Source: an uncultured Exiguobacterium sp. (lineage in GTDB: Bacteria; Bacillota; Bacilli; Exiguobacteriales; Exiguobacteriaceae). Taken from it: DNA of 64,000 bases. Below the pieces are notes generated by a model. It made no database searches, was not told where the DNA came from, and saw only the letters and a program-made list of their open reading frames with translations. The position numbers and the translations under genes were made by a program. The stretch spans positions 237,526 to 301,525 of the forward strand of contig CAJYMC010000001.1 of NCBI GenBank assembly GCA_913775715.1, given 5' to 3'. Shown one piece after another: positions 1-9,128 of this stretch. Positions within the stretch are counted from its first letter, which is position 1. Each line of letters starts with the position of its first letter.

Positions 1-2
1 CC

Positions 3-86
3 TTGACGATCGCGGTCATCGCTTTATGGAACGGTCGCCGAATCGGACGACAAATCGTCCGGATTGCTGACGAACCGTTCCGTTGA
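3..86 (+). CDS. 3' end of an unidentified gene
   Basis: An open frame runs in from the left edge and stops at TGA 84-86. The last residues (LTIAVIALWNGRRIGRQIVR, then IADEPFR) look like the end of a hydrophobic helix followed by a basic tail. It is followed at once by a strong terminator, which supports this being the true 3' end of a plus-strand gene. Too little is present to name a family. Confidence 0.5.
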   Translation: MTIAVIALWNGRRIGRQIVRIADEPFR

Positions 87-101
87 ATGATACAACAGCC
101 T

Positions 102-128
102 ACGTCCACTTCGGTGGACGTTTTTTTA
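102..128 (+). terminator. Intrinsic terminator of the upstream gene
   Basis: A perfect 7-bp stem (CGTCCAC / GTGGACG) with a TTCG tetraloop is followed by a run of seven T. It separates the left-edge gene from the glcU operon. Confidence 0.9.
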
Positions 129-158
129 TTTCAGAATAATTCATCTTCACACTACGAG

Positions 159-184
159 GTTTTTCCTAACGCCTTGCGGGGTAC
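159..184 (+). promoter_or_regulatory. Possible sigma-B promoter of glcU-gdh
   Basis: GTTTTT (159-164), a 14-base spacer and GGGTAC (179-184) resemble the Bacillales sigma-B consensus GTTTAA-N12-14-GGGTAT (4/6 and 5/6 matches). It lies about 40 bases before the glcU start, and I see no better sigma-A promoter in the gap. General-stress control is an inference from the motif only. Confidence 0.4.
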
Positions 185-225
185 AGCTTCAAGTAGAGAG
201 ATAATAGTAAGGAGAGGTGAAACAC

Positions 226-1080
226 TTGATTGATATTTTAATTGCCATCGTTCCTGCATTAATGTGGGGATCGTTGCCGCTCGTCGTCTCGAAAATCGGA
301 GGTTCGACAGCGCAACAAATTATCGGTACGACTTTGGGTGCGTTGCTTTTCGCGATCGTCACCTTCTTTTTTGTCAGCCCAGAGATGTCAACGACTGCCT
401 GGGTCGCCGGATTCTTTTCTGGTGCCTTCTGGGCACTTGGTCAAAAAAATCAGTTTGCCGCATTTCGTCAGATGGGTGTCTCGAAGACGATGCCCATCTC
501 AACAGGGATGCAACTCGTCGGAACATCGTTGTTTGGTGTCCTTGCCTTTGGCGAGTGGTCAACAACAACTGCCTTGATTCTCGGAATCAGTGCGCTTGTA
601 TTGATTATTGCCGGAGCAGCCTTCACGTCTTATAAGGAAGACAAAAGTAAAGAAGATGAGAATATCGGCAAAGGATTGACGCTCCTCCTCGTCTCGACTG
701 TCGGGTATGTCGGCTACGTCGTCATCGCCCGCTGGTTTGATATTAATGGTTGGGAAGCCGTCTTACCGCAAGCGATCGGGATGGTCGTCAGCGCCATTCT
801 TCTTTCTTTACGAGAAGGAGATCTCTTTACGAAGAAAACTGCTGGCAATACAGTTGGTGGACTCATGTGGGCTGTCGGGAACGTCGCTTTACTGTTTGCG
901 ACGGCAAAAGTCGGGGTTGCGACAAGCTTCTCCCTTTCTCAAACAGGTGTCGTCATCTCAACCATCGGTGGCGTCCTCTTACTGAAAGAGACGAAGACGA
1001 AGAAAGAGATGACCTTCGTCATTATTGGTTGTATTTTAGTCGTTGTTGGCGGAATCATGATTGGATTTACGAAACAATAA
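226..1080 (+). CDS. glcU: Glucose uptake protein, GRP/DMT transporter
   Basis: A 284-residue integral membrane protein of the glucose/ribose porter family (GlcU/RbsU, DMT superfamily), expected to import glucose with protons. The N-terminus ([11 protein letters not shown]-like with GG and [13 protein letters not shown]) matches the GlcU pattern, and I count about ten hydrophobic helices. The frame is open to a GTG at 217, but that is only 2-3 bases from the AAGGAG Shine-Dalgarno; the TTG at 226 has ideal spacing and gives the usual GlcU N-terminus. The next gene is glucose 1-dehydrogenase, the same glcU-gdh pairing as in Bacillus, which strongly supports glucose as substrate. Confidence 0.88.
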   Translation: MIDILIAIVPALMWGSLPLVVSKIGGSTAQQIIGTTLGALLFAIVTFFFVSPEMSTTAWVAGFFSGAFWALGQKNQFAAFRQMGVSKTMPISTGMQLVGTSLFGVLAFGEWSTTTALILGISALVLIIAGAAFTSYKEDKSKEDENIGKGLTLLLVSTVGYVGYVVIARWFDINGWEAVLPQAIGMVVSAILLSLREGDLFTKKTAGNTVGGLMWAVGNVALLFATAKVGVATSFSLSQTGVVISTIGGVLLLKETKTKKEMTFVIIGCILVVVGGIMIGFTKQ

Positions 1081-1884
<804 letters not shown>

Positions 1885-1916
1885 CCTATTTTGAGTAGAC
1901 AAGGAGAGAACCGCTC

Positions 1917-2891
1917 ATGACCACTTTTTTCTCGTTGATCCGTCGCGGTAATAAGTCAGCCCTTGCTGCAGGCATCGTCAACACGATCATTGCCGTGATC
2001 AAGTTCGTCGCCTATATCTTGACTGGGAATGTGGCGATGTTCGCTGAAATGATGCATACGATTGGTGACGCAGCGAACCAATTCTTCGTTTACATCGGTT
2101 CTGCCCTTAGTAAAAAGGCACCAACGAAGCGGTTTCCGAACGGATTTGGGCGTCTCGTCAATCTTGTTCTGCTCGCTGCCATTCTCGTCGTCGCACTTCT
2201 CGCTTACGAGACGATTCGGGAAGGTATCTTGCATATCACACATGGTCCTGGTGAAGAAACGACGGGACTGTGGATTATCCTGACTGCACTTGGCATTGGT
2301 GTTGTTCTCGAGGTGAGTGTCTTTTATAAAGCGATGACGGAAATCGCCCACGAGACCGGATTGAAGTCTCGTGGATTGACGCTCGTCGCCCAAAGTTTTG
2401 CTCATCTTGGTCAGGCGAAACCGGCGACACGTCTCGTCTTCATGGAAGACCTTGTCGCAACTCTTGGTGGCGTCATCGCCATCATTGCTGTTTTGATTTC
2501 GCATTATACGTCGTTTTATCAAGCAGAAGGTATTGCGTCGATCTTGATTGGACTGATGATGTTTTATGTCGTCTACAACGTCTTTATTCAGAATGCAGCC
2601 GGTGCGCTCGGTGAGATTGATGAAGTATTGACGGCTAAAATTGGCGAAATCCTGTTACGTGACGAAGCGGTTCGGGACATTGAAAAGCTCGAAGTTATCA
2701 AAGAAGGCGATCACTTCCATGTCGAAACGGAGATTGAAGTTGATCCCAACTTGACGATTGCGCAAGCGGACGATATCAAGGATCGACTCGAACTGCAAAT
2801 CCGGATTCTTAAAGGAGTCACGGATGTCACGATTTCCTTTGATGAAGACGATAACGTACAACAGTATCAACCACCACCGCCACCTGTATGA
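1917..2891 (+). CDS. Cation diffusion facilitator family transporter
   Basis: A 324-residue CDF-type metal/proton antiporter with an N-terminal membrane domain (about six helices, residues 15-215) and a C-terminal cytoplasmic ferredoxin-like domain (about 220-305). The TM2 metal-site motif HTIGD (HxxxD) is present. The TM5 counterpart is divergent (MEDLVA instead of a clear HxxxD), so the metal (Zn, Mn or Fe) cannot be called. The C-terminus ends in a run of prolines. AAGGAGAG precedes ATG 1917. The gap to gdh is 32 bases without a terminator, so it is probably the third gene of that operon. Confidence 0.85.
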   Translation: MTTFFSLIRRGNKSALAAGIVNTIIAVIKFVAYILTGNVAMFAEMMHTIGDAANQFFVYIGSALSKKAPTKRFPNGFGRLVNLVLLAAILVVALLAYETIREGILHITHGPGEETTGLWIILTALGIGVVLEVSVFYKAMTEIAHETGLKSRGLTLVAQSFAHLGQAKPATRLVFMEDLVATLGGVIAIIAVLISHYTSFYQAEGIASILIGLMMFYVVYNVFIQNAAGALGEIDEVLTAKIGEILLRDEAVRDIEKLEVIKEGDHFHVETEIEVDPNLTIAQADDIKDRLELQIRILKGVTDVTISFDEDDNVQQYQPPPPPV

Positions 2892-2896
2892 TTGAC

Positions 2897-2925
2897 AAAA
2901 AGCCATCGTTTCCGATGGCTTTTTG
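2897..2925. terminator. Bidirectional intrinsic terminator
   Basis: AGCCATCG-tttc-CGATGGCT, flanked by A-run and T-run, ends both the glcU-gdh-CDF operon and the convergent nuclease gene. Confidence 0.9.
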
Positions 2926-2935
2926 TGTGCGCTTA

Positions 2936-3646
2936 TCAGCGTGCAGCGCGGACGAATCCGGCGTCTTTCGCTTCTTTCTCCGTACAGAACCGTTGCTCCG
3001 GCTTCACTTCATCGTAGGACTGACCTCCCGGTACATGATAGATTTTTTTACCTGACCGATTGATGTTGCCTTTAATGTCGCAGGATTTCGTTTCTGTAAT
3101 CGCTTGAGCATTAAAGCCACGATTCGTGACATAGCCATCGTGCTCCCAAATCTTCTTCTTTGCCTGCTTGGCTTCCTGTTCGATCTGTTCGAACATATCG
3201 ACGTAACGTGTGTCCGGTTCATAGACGAACGCCACACGCGCGAGTCCTTTTCGGAGTAACTCTTGATTCAACATTTTGTCGCCATACCAGACATATGCGA
3301 GCAGTCGTCCGTATCGATCCGTCCGGGAATGATCACGCTCCAACCGAATAGCTGTCCCGCTCGGTAAGGTCTCTTTTGTAAACGCTGATGCTTCCGTTCC
3401 ATACGGTTGAACCGGCGTATCCGGTTTGACGGTTTCCGGTGTATCAACGAGCAATAAACGAACATCCTCTGTTTTCCCATCTGCTAGTCTCACTTTTAAT
3501 GTATCCCCATCAATGACGCGTTCGACCGTCGCCTTCGTGATCTTTTCATCATCTGGTTGCTTAATGCCAAGCAGCTCGCTTTCTTCTGGTGCACAACCGA
3601 TGAGAACAAATAGTAACAGTAGACTTATCATAGCGTATCGTTTCAC
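2936..3646 (-). CDS. Thermonuclease-family lipoprotein nuclease
   Basis: A 236-residue exported nuclease of the staphylococcal nuclease fold. With the GTG start at 3646 (AAAGGAG ten bases upstream) the N-terminus is a lipoprotein signal peptide with lipobox LIGC, so Cys17 would be lipidated and the enzyme tethered outside. The SNase core has VIDGDT, the Ca2+/catalytic cluster RLLLVDTPE (Arg, Asp, Glu) and a second Arg in DRYGR. The last ~45 residues (IKGNIN, KKIYHVPGGQSY, FCTEKEA, AGF) are a short domain often found at the end of Firmicute YncB-like nucleases. It probably degrades extracellular DNA/RNA. Confidence 0.88.
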   Translation of the reverse strand: MKRYAMISLLLLFVLIGCAPEESELLGIKQPDDEKITKATVERVIDGDTLKVRLADGKTEDVRLLLVDTPETVKPDTPVQPYGTEASAFTKETLPSGTAIRLERDHSRTDRYGRLLAYVWYGDKMLNQELLRKGLARVAFVYEPDTRYVDMFEQIEQEAKQAKKKIWEHDGYVTNRGFNAQAITETKSCDIKGNINRSGKKIYHVPGGQSYDEVKPEQRFCTEKEAKDAGFVRAAR

Positions 3647-3671
3647 TTCTATTTGTCTCCTTTCCATGAAA

Positions 3672-3705
3672 ATACGGATTCGGTCAAAGCCCGAACCCGC
3701 ATACA
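3672..3705 (-). terminator. Terminator after the SDR gene
   Basis: On the minus strand ATGCGGGTTCGG and CCGAATCCGTAT pair over 12 bp (two G-U pairs) with a 7-base loop and a short T tail. It lies between the SDR stop and the nuclease start. Confidence 0.65.
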
Positions 3706-3721
3706 CTATCTTGTTTATAAG

Positions 3722-4372
3722 TTAGTCCGCTGAAAGAACTGTCTCGACTTCGTTGCGGTTCGTATAAAGTGTATAGAATGCTTCCGCTACATTTTTCGGA
3801 TCAAGTGCCGTACCACGCTTCACTTCCCCAGCAATCGTAACGGTTCCAACGTAGACACCGTCTTCCTTCAATGTATCATGGAGCATATGCGTCACTTGAC
3901 GAACGCCTGCCTTGCCAATCGAAAGCCCTGGTAACGATTTAATTGCTTGCATCGCAGCGCCGCCTCCTGTAATCAGGATGGTACCCTCTTTTCGTTCCTG
4001 CATCGACGGCGCGACAAGTTGTGCGGCATGCAGTGCTCCGAGAACATCGATTTCGAACTCTTTCGTAATCTGTTCTGCCGAGACTTCAAGCACCGATGCT
4101 TGATGTAAAATCGAAGCATTGTAGACTAAGACATCGACTTGTCCGTACTGCTCTTCTGTCCATTCGATGAGCGATGCGATATCAGCTTTTCGAGAAGCAT
4201 CACATTCCACTCCAACCGCTTCCACGCCTGCTTCTTTTAGTTCCGTGATGACAGCTGCGAGCGTTTCTTGTGTCCGTGCCGCGCAAACGACTTGAAAACC
4301 TTCTTGTCCGAATCGTTTACTGATTTCATATCCATTCCCTGGTCCTGCTCCGATGACGATTACTGTTTTCAT
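3722..4372 (-). CDS. SDR-like oxidoreductase lacking the catalytic Tyr
   Basis: A 216-residue Rossmann-fold short-chain dehydrogenase-like protein. The nucleotide motif GAGPGNGYEIS is at residues 8-18 and the later ITGGGAA strand is clear. At the usual YxxxK site the sequence is LSIGK: the Lys is kept but the Tyr is replaced by Leu, so ordinary SDR catalysis is doubtful. It is shorter than classical SDRs (about 250 residues). Start ATG 4372 has GGGGAG upstream. It follows the ywdI-like gene on the same strand. It may be an atypical SDR or a nucleotide-binding regulatory protein; the substrate is unknown. Confidence 0.75.
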   Translation of the reverse strand: MKTVIVIGAGPGNGYEISKRFGQEGFQVVCAARTQETLAAVITELKEAGVEAVGVECDASRKADIASLIEWTEEQYGQVDVLVYNASILHQASVLEVSAEQITKEFEIDVLGALHAAQLVAPSMQERKEGTILITGGGAAMQAIKSLPGLSIGKAGVRQVTHMLHDTLKEDGVYVGTVTIAGEVKRGTALDPKNVAEAFYTLYTNRNEVETVLSAD

Positions 4373-4432
4373 GACATATCTCCCCTTCTCGTTTCAACTG
4401 TGATGGTTATTCCCTGAATCGCGTCATTTCAT

Positions 4433-4699
4433 TCAAAAATCGAGTAATGAAGTGCCTTTTTCTTCTTTCTCCTGCGCGACACCCATGAAACGCGCCAACA
4501 TCGGATCAACTGTTGGTGTTGCCTGAGGTGTTGACGTAGGTAGCGATATCGTCGAACTTGGTGTCGACTCGGATTCGAGCAGTAGTTCGCAGTAGACTTT
4601 CATCGCTGCAATCTGTTCTTTTTGCGTGGCTCCTGTTGTTTGATCGATGCGTTGCATCACTTGGCGCATCTTTTCGATGATGTGTTGTTCCGTAATCAT
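4433..4699 (-). CDS. YwdI-like protein (DUF5327)
   Basis: An 88-residue small cytoplasmic protein. The N-terminal helical stretch (IIEKMRQVMQR, then QIAAMKVYCELLLES) fits the B. subtilis YwdI/DUF5327 pattern, followed by a Ser/Thr/Pro-rich linker and a short acidic end. Its function is unknown. Start ATG 4699 has AGGAGG upstream. It is divergent from the Gfo/Idh/MocA gene and 60 bases upstream of the SDR gene, with which it may be transcribed. Confidence 0.65.
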   Translation of the reverse strand: MITEQHIIEKMRQVMQRIDQTTGATQKEQIAAMKVYCELLLESESTPSSTISLPTSTPQATPTVDPMLARFMGVAQEKEEKGTSLLDF

Positions 4700-4756
4700 T
4701 TTATATTCCTCCTTATGGTAGATTGAGGGTATGAACTTGAAAAGGATGTGTTTTCT

Positions 4757-5725
4757 ATGATTCGTACCGCTTTAGTTGGTTTTGGTCTTGCTGGCGAACA
4801 TTTGCATGCTCCTTACTTACAAGCACCTGATTATCAGTTAGTCGCTGTCCAGTCGAGTCGTCCGGAAGCAGTCGCTGCTTATGACGCGACGCTCCCTGTC
4901 TATTCGACACTCAAAGCCTTGCTCGCTAAAGAACAGATCGATTTAGTCGTCATCGCGACAGCAAATGAGCTACATTATCCACTTGCGCGTCTCGCTTTGT
5001 TATCGGGCTGCGATGTACTGGTCGAAAAACCGTTCACCGTCACGCTCGAAGAAGCCGAAGTGTTAACAGAACTAGCACGTACACACGATCGATTACTGAC
5101 AGTTTATCATAATCGTCGGTACACGAAAGACTTCCGAACATTAATGAGCTTACTCGAATCTGGACGACTCGGTACACTTCAAACGTTCGAAGCGCATTAT
5201 GACCGCTATCGTCCCGATGTGCAGGATCGTTGGCGCGAACAGGATGTACCCGGTGCTGGTCTCTTGTACGATCTTGGATCACACTTGATTGATCAAGCAC
5301 TTGTCGTTTTTGATGAAATTCCGGATCGTGTCTTTTGTGATCAAACGATTCAACGACAAGGTGGAATCGTCGATGACTACACACATCTCATTTTAGCCTT
5401 CGGCACGCGACGCGCTATTTTGCATATCGGTTCCATCGTTCCAGCTGTTGGTCCATCCCTGATGGTACACGGGACGCAAGCAAGTTACTTCGTCGATGAA
5501 GTCGACACAAAACGGACGACGTATCAATTGGCTGAAGCAAACGGACCGCTGCAAGACTTCCCGTTTGTTCCCGGTCATTTTGGCGATTATTATACGGATC
5601 TTGCTCCAGCTATTCGACAGCGGACGACACCGCCCGTCTCTTCAAAACAGGCTGAACTCGTCATGAAAATCATTGATTGTGCTCAAAAGAGTGCAAAAGT
5701 GGGTACATGGATAGAAGTAGACTAA
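4757..5725 (+). CDS. Gfo/Idh/MocA family oxidoreductase
   Basis: A 322-residue NAD(P)-dependent oxidoreductase. The Rossmann motif GFGLAGEHLHAPYL is at residues 8-21; the EKPFT motif with the conserved Lys follows near residue 95, and the GLLYDLGSHLIDQ segment of the C-terminal alpha/beta domain near 170 carries the usual His. Members act on sugars, inositols or related polyols; the substrate here cannot be read. ATG 4757 is preferred to the in-frame GTG 4748, which overlaps the AAAGGA site. The gene is 33 bases upstream of glpD with no terminator, so the two may be co-transcribed. Confidence 0.85.
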   Translation: MIRTALVGFGLAGEHLHAPYLQAPDYQLVAVQSSRPEAVAAYDATLPVYSTLKALLAKEQIDLVVIATANELHYPLARLALLSGCDVLVEKPFTVTLEEAEVLTELARTHDRLLTVYHNRRYTKDFRTLMSLLESGRLGTLQTFEAHYDRYRPDVQDRWREQDVPGAGLLYDLGSHLIDQALVVFDEIPDRVFCDQTIQRQGGIVDDYTHLILAFGTRRAILHIGSIVPAVGPSLMVHGTQASYFVDEVDTKRTTYQLAEANGPLQDFPFVPGHFGDYYTDLAPAIRQRTTPPVSSKQAELVMKIIDCAQKSAKVGTWIEVD

Positions 5726-5758
5726 CTATCCATTTCAGACGAACAGGGGGAAGACAAG

Positions 5759-7420
5759 ATGTTTTCAAGTACGGAACGGACAGCATGGTTAGAAGAGATG
5801 GGACAAGAACTTTTAGACGTCCTCGTCATCGGGGGCGGTATTACGGGAGCTGGCATTCTGCTTGACGCGCAAAGTCGTGGTATGCGGACAGGCTTGATCG
5901 AAATGCAGGACTTCGCCGAAGGGACATCGAGCCGATCGACGAAACTCGTCCATGGTGGATTGCGTTATCTGAAGCAGTTCGAGATCAAACTCGTCGCCGA
6001 AGTCGGAAAAGAACGTGCCATCGTATATGAGAATGCCCCACACGTGACGACCCCAGAGTGGATGATGCTCCCACTCGTCGAAGGCGGTACATTCGGCAGC
6101 TTCTCGACCTCGATCGGTTTACGTGTCTATGACCAACTCGCCGGTGTCAAACGTCACGAACGCCGGACGATGCTGAGTAAAGAAGAAACGTTACGTTACG
6201 AACCATTGTTACGCTCGGAACACTTAGTTGGCGGTGGTCGTTATGTCGAATATAAAACAGATGATGCCCGACTGACAGTCGAAGTCTTAAAAGCAGCCGT
6301 CGGTTACGGGGGACGTGCCGTCAACTATACAAAAGCCGAATCGCTTGTCTACCACAACGGAAAAGTCGTCGGTGTCGAAGTTCGTGACGTCTTAAATGGT
6401 AAAACGTATACGATCCGGGCAAAGAAAATCATTAATGCGACTGGTCCTTGGGTCGATGAACTACGTGAAAAAGATGGTTCGAAAGCCGGAAAATCACTAC
6501 ATCTGACGAAAGGGATTCATCTCGTCATCGATCAAGTGCATTTCCCGTTGCAGCAAGCCGTCTACTTCGATGTTCCGGATGGTCGGATGATCTTTGCAAT
6601 TCCACGTGAAGGGAAAACGTATGTCGGAACGACTGATACGAACTATAAAGGAGATATCCTTGAGCCGGGTGTCACCGTTGAGGATCAGGATTATATTTTA
6701 GAAGCGACGAATCAAATGTTCAACGTCGAGTTGCGACCTGAGCATGTCGAATCGACATGGTCGGGACTGCGCCCACTCATTCATGAAGATGGGAAAGATC
6801 CAAGTGAACTATCCCGAAAAGACGAAATCTTCGTCTCGAAATCTGGTCTGATGTCAATCGCCGGTGGGAAGTTGACCGGGTACCGGAAGATGGCAGAACG
6901 CATCATCGATATGGTCGCGGAGCAATTCAAGACAGAAGAAAATAGAATTTATCTCGCTTCCCGTACGCACGATATCTTACTTGGTGGTGGTCATCCACAA
7001 GGAAGTAAAGGATTCGCTCGTTACATGAAAGAACAACAACCAAAGGGCGAAGCACTGGGGTTATCACCAAATGAGACGACATGGCTCATCCAGCGCTACG
7101 GTACGAATGTCGAACGTGTCTACGAGTTGATTCGGACACGTAGTGACGAAGCCGCTCGTTATCAATTACCGTTACACTGGTTCGGTGCTCTCCTATACGG
7201 ACTTGAGGCAGAACTCGTCATGCAACCCGGCGACTTCTTGAACCGTCGTGCTTCAGCCGTCTTCTTTGATTTCCCTCATGCTGAACAATACGCAGATGGT
7301 GTTCTTGCTCTGATGCGTAGTGAACTCGGCTGGTCGGCAGAAGATGAAGCGAAAGCCAATGAAAGCATTCGTCGTGAATTTGATGCGGTTCGCGTCAAAG
7401 GACCCGTTCCGCTTTTATAA
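5759..7420 (+). CDS. glpD: Aerobic glycerol-3-phosphate dehydrogenase
   Basis: A 553-residue FAD enzyme, close to the usual ~555. It oxidises sn-glycerol-3-phosphate to dihydroxyacetone phosphate at the membrane and feeds electrons to quinone. Signatures are the FAD-binding VIGGGITGAGILLDA near residue 22, the GTSSRSTKLVHGGLRYL block near 60, and the C-terminal GlpD/GlpO cap domain. A GGGGGAAG ribosome site precedes ATG 5759. No glpF/glpK genes are adjacent, and no obvious GlpP-type antiterminator leader is visible in the 33-base gap after the preceding gene. Confidence 0.96.
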   Translation: MFSSTERTAWLEEMGQELLDVLVIGGGITGAGILLDAQSRGMRTGLIEMQDFAEGTSSRSTKLVHGGLRYLKQFEIKLVAEVGKERAIVYENAPHVTTPEWMMLPLVEGGTFGSFSTSIGLRVYDQLAGVKRHERRTMLSKEETLRYEPLLRSEHLVGGGRYVEYKTDDARLTVEVLKAAVGYGGRAVNYTKAESLVYHNGKVVGVEVRDVLNGKTYTIRAKKIINATGPWVDELREKDGSKAGKSLHLTKGIHLVIDQVHFPLQQAVYFDVPDGRMIFAIPREGKTYVGTTDTNYKGDILEPGVTVEDQDYILEATNQMFNVELRPEHVESTWSGLRPLIHEDGKDPSELSRKDEIFVSKSGLMSIAGGKLTGYRKMAERIIDMVAEQFKTEENRIYLASRTHDILLGGGHPQGSKGFARYMKEQQPKGEALGLSPNETTWLIQRYGTNVERVYELIRTRSDEAARYQLPLHWFGALLYGLEAELVMQPGDFLNRRASAVFFDFPHAEQYADGVLALMRSELGWSAEDEAKANESIRREFDAVRVKGPVPLL

Positions 7421-7465
7421 TACAAGAAGACCCGATCGTCTAAAGGCGACCGGGTCTTCTTGTAT
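7420..7465. terminator. Bidirectional hairpin between glpD and the permease
   Basis: Perfect 15-bp arms (ATACAAGAAGACCCG and CGGGTCTTCTTGTAT) with a 16-base loop that itself has weak pairing. There is no clear T run on either side, but the position between convergent genes suggests a terminator. Confidence 0.75.
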
Positions 7466-7466
7466 G

Positions 7467-8903
7467 TTACTGTTCTTCTTTTGAAGCAGCGAGTTCCGCT
7501 GCCGGCATGTTTCCTGGATGTAGATTCGAACTCTTACGTGCAAACGTAAAGTAAAGGACTAAACCGATGGCGAGCCAGATTCCGAAAGCAATCCATGTCT
7601 CGAGTTTCAAGTTGAACATCAAGAAGAGACATGCAGCGATTGCTGCGATTGGCACATATGGCATACCCGGACATTTGAATGCACGCGGGAGATCCGGTTG
7701 TGTCTTACGAAGAATCAAGACAGCGACAGAGATCAAGACGAAGGCTGCGAGTGTACCCATGTTGACGAGGTTCGCGATGACATCGAGTGGAACGAATCCA
7801 GCGACGAGTGAGCTACCGAGTCCGATCATCCAAGTCGCTTTGAATGGTGTTTGGTACTTCGGATGCACTTCAGAGAATACTTTCGGGAACATTCCGTCAC
7901 GCGAGATGGCGAACGCAAGACGTACCATTCCGTATGTCATGACGAGAATAACCGTTGTGATCCCGAGAATCGCACCGAGATCGATGAACCCAGCAACCCA
8001 GTTTTGACCTGCCATTTGAATCGCAAGTGAGACCGGGTGATCGATCCCAGCGAATTTTTGATACGGTACGATCCCTGTCATGATAGCTGCGACGATAACG
8101 TAAAGGATCGTACAGACAGCGAGTGAACCGATGATACCACGTGGTAAGTTCTTTTGCGGATCGCGGACTTCTTCTGCTGCTGATGTAACAGCATCAAAAC
8201 CGATATACGCGAAGAAGACGATCGCGGCACCTGAGAAGACGCCTCCCCAACCGAATGGTGTGAATGGTGCCCAGTTCGATGGTTCAACGTAGCCGACACC
8301 AACGACGATGAACAACACAACGACTGCTAATTTGATGACAACCATGATGTTGTTGACACGCTTCGTTTCCTTGATTCCCATCGACAACAATGCCGTAATG
8401 GCAAAGAGGATTAGGAAGGCTGGAAGGTTGAAGTATGTCTTGGCTCCTTCGACTGCTCCAGGAGCTGCTGAGAGAGCAGTTGGTACATGGATATTGAATC
8501 CTGCGAGTAAAGACTGGAAGTAGCCAGACCAACCGGCTGCTACGGCACTGGAGGCAAGTCCATATTCGAGAATCAAGTTCCACCCGATGATCCAAGCAAA
8601 AATTTCTCCCATCGTTGCGTACGTATACGTATAGACGGATCCACTGACCGGAATCGTTGATGCGAATTCAGCGTAAGCAAGAGCAGCTAGACCACAGGCG
8701 ATGGCAGATAAGATGAATGATACGATAAGTCCTGGTCCTGCAGTCAACGCTCCTGTTCCTGTCAAAACAAAGATTCCGGTTCCGATGATGGCGCCAATTC
8801 CTAAAAACGTTAAATCCATCGCGCCAAGATTTCGAGCAAGTCCACTGTTGCGTTTACTTGCAGCAATCATAGCGGAAACATCTTTTTTCCGCGTCAAACT
8901 CAT
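7467..8903 (-). CDS. APC-family amino acid permease, YfnA-like
   Basis: A 478-residue permease of the cationic amino acid transporter type, with about 12-13 membrane helices. The first-helix motif GIGAIIGTGIFVLTG and the conserved FFAYIGFDAVTSAAEEV segment in the sixth helix are both clear. Residues 1-20 are a hydrophilic tail ending SGLARNLGAMDLT, typical of B. subtilis YfnA and relatives. The amino acid carried is not readable from the sequence. ATG 8903 has AGGGGGAAG upstream. It is convergent with glpD and transcribed as a single gene from a leader that contains two small inverted repeats. Confidence 0.88.
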   Translation of the reverse strand: MSLTRKKDVSAMIAASKRNSGLARNLGAMDLTFLGIGAIIGTGIFVLTGTGALTAGPGLIVSFILSAIACGLAALAYAEFASTIPVSGSVYTYTYATMGEIFAWIIGWNLILEYGLASSAVAAGWSGYFQSLLAGFNIHVPTALSAAPGAVEGAKTYFNLPAFLILFAITALLSMGIKETKRVNNIMVVIKLAVVVLFIVVGVGYVEPSNWAPFTPFGWGGVFSGAAIVFFAYIGFDAVTSAAEEVRDPQKNLPRGIIGSLAVCTILYVIVAAIMTGIVPYQKFAGIDHPVSLAIQMAGQNWVAGFIDLGAILGITTVILVMTYGMVRLAFAISRDGMFPKVFSEVHPKYQTPFKATWMIGLGSSLVAGFVPLDVIANLVNMGTLAAFVLISVAVLILRKTQPDLPRAFKCPGMPYVPIAAIAACLFLMFNLKLETWIAFGIWLAIGLVLYFTFARKSSNLHPGNMPAAELAASKEEQ

Positions 8904-9066
8904 GATGTACTTCCCCCTATATTCGTTGTGATTTGTCTTACGAAGCGAGTCGTTCGCAAGAACTTAATCAAAAATTTACGAAGTTTTCTGATAAATTGAT
9001 ATAGGTCATTGTACCTATTTGTTTTTTGAGTGACGCTTTCATCTGTTAAAGAACAAAAAATACCTC
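8904..9066 (-). promoter_or_regulatory. Leader/promoter region of the YfnA-like permease
   Basis: An AT-rich gap upstream of the minus-strand permease. It holds an inverted repeat ATAGGT-N6-ACCTAT at 9001-9018 that could be an operator, and an imperfect 8-bp hairpin (CTTACGAA / TTCGCAAG) at 8937-8960. I found no riboswitch class that fits, and no convincing -35/-10 pair. Confidence 0.35.
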
Positions 9067-9108
9067 AAAAATATCGGTATGTAACAGATGTTACATACTG
9101 ATATTTTT
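9067..9108 (-). terminator. Long hairpin at the 3' end of the DUF2252 gene
   Basis: Arms of 19 bases (AAAAATATCGGTATGTAAC and its near-perfect complement) with a 4-base loop AGAT; the one imperfect pair is G-T on the plus strand and A-C on the minus strand. It lies just beyond the DUF2252 stop and is followed on the minus strand by a short T tract, fitting a terminator, though the arms are unusually long. Confidence 0.65.
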
Positions 9109-9128
9109 CTCTCTTTTCAGTTCATGTC

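Noticed and set aside
8937-8960. Hairpin in the YfnA-like leader as a riboswitch
   Set aside because: Only an imperfect 8-bp stem with no conserved core or terminator platform; insufficient to call an RNA element.
9027-9045. CcpA cre site upstream of the YfnA-like permease
   Set aside because: TGAAAGCG is a good half-site but the second half departs from the cre consensus.
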